Assembly (NCBI GenBank): GCA_963754045.1
Contig: CAVWEN010000002.1
Span: 868,001-932,000, forward strand
From: JALZKA01 sp963754045
GTDB taxonomy: Bacteria; Actinomycetota; Thermoleophilia; Solirubrobacterales; 70-9
DNA length: 64,000 nucleotides
Direction of reading: 5' to 3'
Made by a program: the position numbers and the translations under genes. Positions 55,867-62,671 of this stretch are shown in pieces (within the stretch, counting starts at the first letter, position 1; each line of letters starts with the position of its first letter). Below the pieces are notes generated by a model that had not been told where the DNA came from, searched no databases, and saw only the letters and a program-made list of their open reading frames with translations.

Positions 55867-57309
55867 ATGAGCGCTCGCGGAGTAGTCGCGGCCGGACACC
55901 CCGCCACGGCGAAGGCGGGCGCGCAAGCACTACGCGAAGGCGGCAACGCTGTCGATGCTGCCGTGGCTGCCGTGATGACGTCTTTCGCCGCTGAGAGCCC
56001 GTTGACCGGGCTTGGCGCCGGCGGCTACATGCTCGTCCACGATGCTGATCGCACCGCTGTCCTCGACTTCTTTGTCGCCACCCCGGGGCTCGGCGGAGTT
56101 GAGCGACAGGCGGAGCTTGTTCCGGTGCCGGTCTACTTCACCGACGAAGTGCCTCAGGTCTTCAACGTCGGTGCCGCGTCCTGCGGGGTGCCGGGTATGG
56201 CCGCCGGGCTGGAGCTCGCACTTGATGAGTTCGGATCGAAACGAATCGGCGAGCTCGCCGACACCGCGATAGCAACGGCGCGCGACGGAGTAGAGCTCAA
56301 TGCAATGCAGGCCTACCTGCTGCGGATCCTCAAGCCGATTCACGATCGAGACGACGAGGCGCGCGAGCTCTACGCACCTGGGGGTAGGACCCTGGCCGAG
56401 GGCGAGACGTTTCGCTGGCCCGCCCTCGGCGACGCGCTCGAGCTCTTCGCTGAACGCGGCGCGGAGCCGTTTGTTACCGGTGAGGTGGCAGAGCGGGTGT
56501 CGGCGTTCGTCACCGATCGGGGCGGGACGCTCTCACGTGAGGATCTGGCCGCTTATGCGCCCGTGCTCCGGCAGCCGGTGCGGGCCGGATTCCGCGGCCG
56601 CGAGGTGCTGACGAACCCGCTCCCGTCGGCCGGGGGAACGCTGATCGCCTATGCCCTGGAGCTGCTCGAGCGCGCCGGCGGGTCGTCCGCGATGCAGGTG
56701 ATCGAGGTCATGGAACAGGCCCACCTCGCGCGGGCTCGGCTCGGCGAGATTGCCGATCGTCTGGGCTCGACGACCCACATCACCGCAGTGGACGGCGAGG
56801 GTCGCTGCGCTTCGGTCACCTGCTCGAACGGGACGGGCTCGGGCTTGGTGGTGCCGGGCACGGGCGTCCATGTGAACAACATGCTCGGCGAGGAGGACTT
56901 GAACCCGGGCGGCTTTCACGGCAACCCGCCCGAGACCAGACTCCCCTCGATGATGTCGCCGACGGTGATCCTTCGGGACGGCGAGTTCGAGGCGGGCCTG
57001 GGGAGCGCAGGCTCGAACCGGATCCGCTCGGCCGTCTTGCAGACCATCCTCCGCCTCGTGGACAACGGCGAAGGCGCCCAGCAGGCGATCGACGCGGCTC
57101 GGCTGCACTTCGAGCCCGGCATCGTGCATGCGGAGCCGGGTATCGACGCAGAGGCACTGACGGCGGTCGAGGCGGCCGGTGGGCGGGTCGAGCGCTGGAG
57201 CGAGCCCAATCTATTCTTCGGCGGCGTCCAGGCCGTCTCGCGTAGTGCGGATGGCGATCTCATCGGCGGTGGCGACCCGCGTCGTGCCGGCGCCGTCGCG
57301 TACGCCTGA
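55867..57309 (+). CDS. Gamma-glutamyltransferase family protein, cytoplasmic and short
   Basis: A 480-residue Ntn-hydrolase of the GGT family. GVVAAGHPATAKAGAQALRE and GGNAVDAAVAAVMTSFAAES start the large subunit. The self-cleavage and catalytic Thr is in LGSTTHITAVDGEG (Thr about 302), followed by CSNGTGSGLVVPGTGVHVNN and GSAGSNRIRSAVLQTILRLV of the small subunit (about 179 residues). The total is roughly 60-100 residues shorter than E. coli GGT, mainly in the large subunit, and no signal peptide is present, so it may act inside the cell on glutathione-like or other gamma-glutamyl (or cephalosporin-type) substrates. Confidence 0.87.
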   Translation: MSARGVVAAGHPATAKAGAQALREGGNAVDAAVAAVMTSFAAESPLTGLGAGGYMLVHDADRTAVLDFFVATPGLGGVERQAELVPVPVYFTDEVPQVFNVGAASCGVPGMAAGLELALDEFGSKRIGELADTAIATARDGVELNAMQAYLLRILKPIHDRDDEARELYAPGGRTLAEGETFRWPALGDALELFAERGAEPFVTGEVAERVSAFVTDRGGTLSREDLAAYAPVLRQPVRAGFRGREVLTNPLPSAGGTLIAYALELLERAGGSSAMQVIEVMEQAHLARARLGEIADRLGSTTHITAVDGEGRCASVTCSNGTGSGLVVPGTGVHVNNMLGEEDLNPGGFHGNPPETRLPSMMSPTVILRDGEFEAGLGSAGSNRIRSAVLQTILRLVDNGEGAQQAIDAARLHFEPGIVHAEPGIDAEALTAVEAAGGRVERWSEPNLFFGGVQAVSRSADGDLIGGGDPRRAGAVAYA

Positions 57310-57352
57310 ACCGATCGGCACGGTTACGCAGACAAATCCGCTGGCGTGGCGC

Positions 57353-57988
57353 TCACTCAAACACGACCTTGCCGTTCATCCGCGCCCGCTCAGCCACTTC
57401 GCGCGATCGGGCGAGGGTGGAGAGCAGCGAGCGCAGGGCGTTGCCCAGGATGCGCATGCGCTCGGCCTCGGAGCGCTGTTCGAGCAGGGCCTGCTTGGTC
57501 TCGGCCGGCAGCTCGACCCGGGCGGCGATCGCGTAGCTGTCGTCCTCGGTGACGTCGTCGTCGGGTTCGGATCCGGAGACCCTTCGGACCAGCTCCTCGA
57601 ACGCTTCGCGGGTGGCCTCGGCTTGGTCGGCGTCGTCGGGCACCAGCGAGTCGGTGCGCTCCACCGGGCTCACGGTTCCAGCCGGGTAATCCGCCTCCTC
57701 GAAGCGATCCTCGACCTGGAACGGATCCTCGCCCGTGACGACGATGTTTAGCCGGCCGTCGTCGAAGCGCTCGATCACCTCGGCGATGCGTGCCGTGCAA
57801 CCGACGCGACGAGCGCCGCCGTCATCGTCGCGGAAGACGATGCCGAAAGGCTCCTCGCGCTCCAGGCAGTCCCCGATCATTCGCTTGTAGCGATCCTCGA
57901 AGATTTGGAGCGGCATCAACTCGCCCGGCAGCAACACGGCGGGCAGCTCGAAGATCGGGAGGTCCCTGAAGGCCCCTGCGTCGGCCAC
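57353..57988 (-). CDS. LON substrate-binding-domain protein
   Basis: A 211-residue stand-alone LON N-terminal (PUA-like) domain. FRDLPIFELPAVLLPGELMP and LQIFEDRYKRMIGDCLEREE, then FGIVFRDDDGGARRVGCTAR, IAEVIERFDDGRLNIVVTGE and DPFQVEDRFEEADYPAGTVS, are the typical order of such proteins; no AAA or protease domain is attached. They are thought to bind substrates or regulate proteolysis, but are poorly studied. GTG 57988 is chosen: TAAACT ends 7 bases upstream on the minus strand, and the family starts near LPIFELP. The earlier ATG (58030) would pass through the promoter. Confidence 0.83.
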   Translation of the reverse strand: MADAGAFRDLPIFELPAVLLPGELMPLQIFEDRYKRMIGDCLEREEPFGIVFRDDDGGARRVGCTARIAEVIERFDDGRLNIVVTGEDPFQVEDRFEEADYPAGTVSPVERTDSLVPDDADQAEATREAFEELVRRVSGSEPDDDVTEDDSYAIAARVELPAETKQALLEQRSEAERMRILGNALRSLLSTLARSREVAERARMNGKVVFE

Positions 57989-57995
57989 GCTTCCG

Positions 57996-58001
57996 AGTTT
58001 A
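57996..58001 (-). promoter_or_regulatory. -10 hexamer TAAACT, leaderless promoter
   Basis: On the minus strand TAAACT, seven bases, then GTG 57988. It sets the start of the LON-domain gene. Confidence 0.5.
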
Positions 58002-58020
58002 GGTCGTCGGCTTGCTGAGG

Positions 58021-58026
58021 AACAAT
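58021..58026 (+). promoter_or_regulatory. -10-like AACAAT before the adenylate cyclase gene
   Basis: AACAAT ends 6 bases before GTG 58033, with no ribosome site. The divergent TAAACT is only 19 bases away. Confidence 0.4.
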
Positions 58027-58032
58027 GCACGG

Positions 58033-59154
58033 GTGGGCGAAGTGGACTGGCAGAAGGAAGGGATGCTCGACGGGATCGAGGGCAGGGCGCTTGAGGGGCG
58101 GCGGGAGCTGCTCGACAAGCTCTATGCCGACGGGGTTGGGCTCGAGGAGCTGCGCGAGGCGGTTGCCGGGGATCGGCTCGCGCTGGTCCCGCTGGAACTC
58201 GTCCTCGGCGGAGATGGTCCTTGTTACACGCGCGACGAGGTCGCCGAGAAATCAGGGCTGGAGCTCGAGATCCTACGAACGCAGTGGCGGGCGATCGGGA
58301 TGTCCGAGCCCGAGCCAGACCAGGCGATCTTCACCGAACGCGACGTCGAAGCCGCCAAGGTCGTCAAGCAGTTCCGCGAGCTCGGGATCCCCGATGACGA
58401 GATCCTTCAGGTCTCCAGGGTCATCGGGATCAGCATGTCCCAGCTCGCTGCGGCTAATCGGGGGCTGGGAGCGCGGGTGTTTCGCTCGGAGGACGACACG
58501 GAACTCGAGGTTGCCGAGCGGTTCGCGGCGATGACGCGTGGGCTGCCCGCGCTGCTCACGCCGACGCTGGAGTACGTGCTCCAGCTCCACATGCGCGAGC
58601 AGGTGCGCCACGATGCTTTCGGCTCGGACATCGTCTCAGACGGGGTCGGGAGCGGGGTGGACGTGGCGGTCGCGTTCGCCGACCTCGTTGGCTTCACGAA
58701 GCTGGGCGAGCGGCTCGATCCCGAGCAGATAGGCAACATGACCAGTCGCCTTGGGGAGCTGGCCGGCGATGTTGCAACGGGCCCCGTGCGCCTGGTGAAG
58801 ATGATCGGCGACGCGGCGATGATGACCTCGGGGGATCCAGAAGCGCTGCTCGATGCTGCGCTGGAGCTTGTCGCGGCCTCGGAGCGCGAAGGGGAGGGTT
58901 TCCCGCTGCTCCGCGCGGGCGCTGCGTTTGGGCCGGCGGTTCCGCGCGCTGGCGACTTCTACGGCAGGCCGGTAAACCTCGCGAGCCGGATCACCGCGAT
59001 CGCCCGGCCGGGGAGCGTGCTCTGTGCGGTCGGCCTGCAGGAGGCCGCGCCCGAGGGCCGCTACGAGTTCTCGTTTGCAGGGGCCAAGCACCTGAAGGGC
59101 ATCGACGGTGAGACGAAGTTGTTCCGCGTGCGTAATGCCTCAGTGAGTGACTAG
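58033..59154 (+). CDS. Class III adenylate cyclase with regulatory N-terminus (Rv1264-like)
   Basis: A 373-residue soluble cyclase making cAMP from ATP. Residues about 1-195 form a helical regulatory domain (LDGIEGRALEGRRELLDKLY, FTERDVEAAKVVKQFRELGI, LQVSRVIGISMSQLAAANRG), which in mycobacterial Rv1264 is autoinhibitory and pH-sensitive. The catalytic domain has VAVAFADLVGFTKLGERLDP (metal Asp), VKMIGDAAMMTSGDPEALLD (second metal Asp) and FYGRPVNLASRITAIARPGS (transition-state Asn and Arg). GTG 58033 is chosen from AACAAT six bases upstream. pH sensing is by analogy. Confidence 0.88.
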   Translation: MGEVDWQKEGMLDGIEGRALEGRRELLDKLYADGVGLEELREAVAGDRLALVPLELVLGGDGPCYTRDEVAEKSGLELEILRTQWRAIGMSEPEPDQAIFTERDVEAAKVVKQFRELGIPDDEILQVSRVIGISMSQLAAANRGLGARVFRSEDDTELEVAERFAAMTRGLPALLTPTLEYVLQLHMREQVRHDAFGSDIVSDGVGSGVDVAVAFADLVGFTKLGERLDPEQIGNMTSRLGELAGDVATGPVRLVKMIGDAAMMTSGDPEALLDAALELVAASEREGEGFPLLRAGAAFGPAVPRAGDFYGRPVNLASRITAIARPGSVLCAVGLQEAAPEGRYEFSFAGAKHLKGIDGETKLFRVRNASVSD

Positions 59155-59166
59155 ACCCCACAAGGC

Positions 59167-60909
59167 ATGACCCTCTTGATGCTCTTCGCCCTGCTGGCGG
59201 GCGCCGGCACGGCCCTGTCGCCTTGCGTGCTACCCGTGCTCCCCGCGGTCCTCGGCGCGGGGGTGACGGGCGGTAGGCGACGCCCGCTCGGAGTGGTGAC
59301 CGGGATCGTCGCCTCGTTCACCTTTGCCACGGTCGCGCTTGTCTACATCATCGATGCCCTGGGCCTACCCGACGACACGGTGCGCTGGTTCGCCGTGGCG
59401 ACACTGCTCGCGTTCGGGTTGGTCCTGGTCGTGCCGGGGCTCGCCGCACGAGTCGAGGCGTGGGTGAGCCGGATGGTCCCCGGTCCGGCGCGCACCGGAG
59501 GCGAGGGGTTTGGTGCCGGGTTCCTGCTTGGGCTGAGCCTCGGGCTCGTCTACGCACCGTGTGCCGGACCGATCCTCGCTGGCGTGATCACGGTGTCCGC
59601 GTCCCAGGACTTCACCGTCGGCAAGCTCGCCGTCGCGCTCTCCTACGCGATCGGCTCAGGCGCCGTTCTCTATGCGTTCATGATCGGCGGCCGCCGACTG
59701 GTCGACCGAGTCAGATCGTGGCGGGCGTGGATCCAGCCAGCGGTCGGTGCGCTGATGTGCGCGACCGCACTGGCGATCGCGGCCGACCTCGACATCCGCT
59801 TTCAGACCGCCATCGCCGACGAGCTCCCGTCGTTCCTCGTCAACCCGACCGGAGGCCTCGAGGAGAGCGATGCTGTCGCCGGCGATCTCGACGACGTGCG
59901 CGGAGGTGAGGGCGCCGAGGAGGGCGGGGTGGAGGAGGTCGCCGCGGGAGAGGAGCTCCCGCGCCTGGGAGCCGCTCCGGACTTCGTCGATACGCAGGAG
60001 TGGTTCAACACGCCGGGCGGACAGGAACTCTCGGTCGAAGCCCTGGCCGCGGAGGGTCGCGTGGTGCTGATCGACTTCTGGACCTACACCTGCATCAACT
60101 GCATCCGGACCCTGCCGTACCTAACCGAGTGGGACGAGCGCTACCGCGACGACGGCCTGACGATCGTCGGCGTGCATTCACCCGAGTTCGCGTTCGAGAA
60201 GGACTCCGGCAATGTGGCCGACGCGATTGCCGACAACGGGATCGAGTACCCGGTGGTTCAGGACAACGAGTTGGGGACCTGGACCGCGTTCGCGAACCAG
60301 TACTGGCCGGCGAAGTACCTGATCGGGTCCGACGGCCAGATCCGCTTTACCCACTTCGGTGAGGGCGCCTATGGAGAGACCGAGAAGGCGATCCGCTCGC
60401 TGCTCGCCGAAGCGGGCGATCGGTCGCTAGGCGGCGAGGCGCGGGGGGTCAACGGTGAGAGCATCGATCCCGGCCTCGGCACACCGGAGACATATCTGGG
60501 CGGCCTGCGCGCCCAGGGCTGGATCGACGGTCCATATCCGGGCGCTCACAGGTACGGCAGCGTGGAGCCGGAACGCCTCAACCTCAATCAGTTCGCCTTC
60601 GGAGGCGGCTGGTCCGTTGACGAAGAGTCGGGGACGTCGCTCACCGCCGACTCCACGATCTCGCTGCGTTTCCAGGCGAGCAAGGCGTTCCTGGTCCTCG
60701 GCGCCGAGGACGGCCCAGCTCGGGTCCGCGTCGAGCTCGACGGCGAGCGGATCCCCGCCGCCGCGGCGGGCGAAGACGTCCGCGGCGGCGGCGTGGTCGT
60801 GGACGAGCAGCGCCTTTATCGCGTCGTCGACCTGCCAGGCGCTGGCCAGCACACCCTGACGCTCCGGTTCGCCCCGGGCATCTCGGGCTACGCCTTTACG
60901 TTCGGCTAG
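59167..60909 (+). CDS. dipZ: DipZ-like fused CcdA membrane and thioredoxin-like protein
   Basis: A 580-residue three-part protein of the mycobacterial DipZ type. The membrane part (residues 1-205, about six helices) has the redox Cys in ALSPCVLPVLPAVLG and LVYAPCAGPILAGV, as in CcdA. The exported thioredoxin-like part (about 270-420) has VVLIDFWTYTCINCIRTLPY with active-site C-I-N-C and VGVHSPEFAFEKDSGNVADA. The C-terminal 150 residues are a carbohydrate-binding-module-like beta domain (ISLRFQASKAFLVLGAEDGP). It carries reducing power across the membrane to exported thiols. AAGG about 4 bases before the ATG is a weak ribosome site. It follows the cyclase after 12 bases. Confidence 0.92.
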   Translation: MTLLMLFALLAGAGTALSPCVLPVLPAVLGAGVTGGRRRPLGVVTGIVASFTFATVALVYIIDALGLPDDTVRWFAVATLLAFGLVLVVPGLAARVEAWVSRMVPGPARTGGEGFGAGFLLGLSLGLVYAPCAGPILAGVITVSASQDFTVGKLAVALSYAIGSGAVLYAFMIGGRRLVDRVRSWRAWIQPAVGALMCATALAIAADLDIRFQTAIADELPSFLVNPTGGLEESDAVAGDLDDVRGGEGAEEGGVEEVAAGEELPRLGAAPDFVDTQEWFNTPGGQELSVEALAAEGRVVLIDFWTYTCINCIRTLPYLTEWDERYRDDGLTIVGVHSPEFAFEKDSGNVADAIADNGIEYPVVQDNELGTWTAFANQYWPAKYLIGSDGQIRFTHFGEGAYGETEKAIRSLLAEAGDRSLGGEARGVNGESIDPGLGTPETYLGGLRAQGWIDGPYPGAHRYGSVEPERLNLNQFAFGGGWSVDEESGTSLTADSTISLRFQASKAFLVLGAEDGPARVRVELDGERIPAAAAGEDVRGGGVVVDEQRLYRVVDLPGAGQHTLTLRFAPGISGYAFTFG

Positions 60910-60932
60910 TGCGTCGTCCGGCGAGCTCGGCG

Positions 60933-61880
60933 CTAGCGCCGAGCGCTCAGCACGAGGTTGTAGAAGAGGGACGCTGGCAGGCGGGGCTCGAGCAGGGCGA
61001 CGTCCACACGTTGCAGCGCCATATAGCTGCGGAAGGCAAAATTGCGCCAGCGCAGCGGGATCTGATCGGGCTCGGCGCTCGATTCGAGTGAGCGCAGCCA
61101 CCAGCCGTACACGTTTGCCAGCAGCTCTTCGCCTCGCACGCGCACGGTGTCGAAGCCGGCCGTGGCCAGCCGTGCGGAGAGTTCGGCGGGGTCGAAGGCG
61201 TGGACGTCAACCTCACTCTCTAGCTCGTGGTCGCAGGACGCCTGTCCGGTTCCGCCAGCGAGTGAGCTGCGGTGCGTCGAGTGGGCGCTGCACGCACTGG
61301 CGCCGACCAGCCGCCGCCACGCGGGCGCGGTGAGCACACCGGCCCGCTTGGGGATGGTGGCGAGGCGATCACCGTTTCGCGAGGGCTCGCCGCAGAATGC
61401 GATCGCGCCGCCCGGCCGCAGCACGCGGTGGAACTCGGAGAAGGCCTGGTCGAGGTCGGGGATGTGGTGGAGGACGGCGTGGCCAAGGACCAGGTCGAAC
61501 GAATCGTCCTCGAAGGGAATGCGTTCTGCGTCAACGCGCTTGGTGGTGACGCGCTCCCCGACGCCCAGCCGATCGGCGGTCTCGCCAAGGGTGTCCAGCA
61601 TGCCCGCTGAGATGTCGGTGGCGACGAGCCCGGAGATCGCGCCTTCCTGCATCAGGTTGAGCGAGAAGTAGCCGGTCCCGGAACCGATCTCCAGGGCCCG
61701 GCCAAAGGGCACAGGGGGCCACTCGCCGAGCGCCTTGACCAGCTTCTGGCGCGTCTGGTCGCGGCCGACCGGGCCGAAGTCGATTCCCCACTTGGCGTCG
61801 TACTCGGACGCAGCGGCGTCGTGGTAGCGCTGGTTTACGTCGCGGATGTGCTCCGGAGTTGCTGTGGGCGAGGCCGGCAT
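60933..61880 (-). CDS. SAM-dependent methyltransferase, UbiE/BioC-like
   Basis: A 315-residue class I methyltransferase. VNQRYHDAAASEYDAKWGID precedes the SAM loop FGRALEIGSGTGYFSLNLMQ (motif I), the acidic end VATDISAGMLDTLGETADRL, and VLGHAVLHHIPDLDQAFSEF. VLRPGGAIAFCGEPSRNGDR completes the fold. The C-terminal half is longer than in UbiE (FAFRSYMALQRVDVALLEPR). The substrate is unknown. ATG 61880 is used because TATCGT (61891-61896, minus) ends 10 bases upstream and the conserved region starts soon after. It is divergent from the next methyltransferase. Confidence 0.82.
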   Translation of the reverse strand: MPASPTATPEHIRDVNQRYHDAAASEYDAKWGIDFGPVGRDQTRQKLVKALGEWPPVPFGRALEIGSGTGYFSLNLMQEGAISGLVATDISAGMLDTLGETADRLGVGERVTTKRVDAERIPFEDDSFDLVLGHAVLHHIPDLDQAFSEFHRVLRPGGAIAFCGEPSRNGDRLATIPKRAGVLTAPAWRRLVGASACSAHSTHRSSLAGGTGQASCDHELESEVDVHAFDPAELSARLATAGFDTVRVRGEELLANVYGWWLRSLESSAEPDQIPLRWRNFAFRSYMALQRVDVALLEPRLPASLFYNLVLSARR

Positions 61881-61890
61881 CGGCTCGGAA

Positions 61891-61896
61891 ACGATA
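61891..61896 (-). promoter_or_regulatory. -10 hexamer TATCGT
   Basis: On the minus strand TATCGT ends 10 bases before ATG 61880. The layout is leaderless or with a very short leader. Confidence 0.4.
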
Positions 61897-61921
61897 GTGG
61901 GACTCGCCACACTCTCGGCCG

Positions 61922-62671
61922 GTGCAACACATGCAGGCAAACCAACCGGAGGGGGTTCCACCGCTGGAGCTGACCGGCGAGCGCACGCTCCCGGACGTCC
62001 CCGAGGAGAACTACTGGTACCGCCGCCACCTCGTCGTCTACGAATGGATCCGCGACCAGGTGGGCGGCCTCAGCGTCGCCGACCTGGCCTGCGGCGAAGG
62101 CTACGGGTCGGCGGTTCTCGCCGACGCCGCGGACTCCGTGGTCGCCGTCGACGCAAACCCCGAGGCTCACGAGCACGCTCGCCTGCGCTACCAGCGGACC
62201 AACCTGCGCTACGTGCGCGGCCTGGTGGAGTCGTTCGACCAGCCCTGCGACGCGATCGTGTTCCTGCAGACGATCGAGCACATCCAGGACCCGGCCGCGT
62301 TGCTCGCCCAGATCGCGGCGACCGCGCCGGTTGCCTACGTCTCGACGCCGAACCGCCTCACGCTTGCGCCCGAGGGCGCCGAGAAGTCCGAGAACCCCTG
62401 GCACCTGCGCGAATACACCGCCGAGGAGTACCGCGAGTTACTTCAGCCGCACTTCTCTGAGGTCACCCTCCACGGCCTGTTCCACGCCCGCAAGCTGCGT
62501 GCGCACGAGCTGGCTCTCAAGCTCGGGTGGGACCGTGTCCACAAAGCGCTTCACATCACCAAGCCCTTCTACGACCGCTTCACACCGGCGATCGTCGCAT
62601 CGGATTTCGGATTGCGCGTCGAAGGTGATCTCGAAGGAGCGCTCGACTTCGTGGCCGTGTGCCGAAGGTGA
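61922..62671 (+). CDS. SAM-dependent methyltransferase, Rv3030-like
   Basis: A 249-residue methyltransferase. ERTLPDVPEENYWYRRHLVV and YEWIRDQVGGLSVADLACGE lead into motif I (VADLACGEGYGSAVLA) and SVVAVDANPEAHEHARLRY. IVFLQTIEHIQDPAALLAQI is motif post-I, and VAYVSTPNRLTLAPEGAEKS, NPWHLREYTAEEYRELLQPH give the C-terminal pattern. In mycobacteria, Rv3030 (methyltransferase) precedes Rv3031 (GH57) and Rv3032 in methylglucose lipopolysaccharide and glycogen synthesis. The same order, with a GTGA overlap to a GH57 gene, supports that match; methylglucan in this organism is inference. Start GTG 61922; an ATG lies at 61931. Confidence 0.85.
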   Translation: MQHMQANQPEGVPPLELTGERTLPDVPEENYWYRRHLVVYEWIRDQVGGLSVADLACGEGYGSAVLADAADSVVAVDANPEAHEHARLRYQRTNLRYVRGLVESFDQPCDAIVFLQTIEHIQDPAALLAQIAATAPVAYVSTPNRLTLAPEGAEKSENPWHLREYTAEEYRELLQPHFSEVTLHGLFHARKLRAHELALKLGWDRVHKALHITKPFYDRFTPAIVASDFGLRVEGDLEGALDFVAVCRR

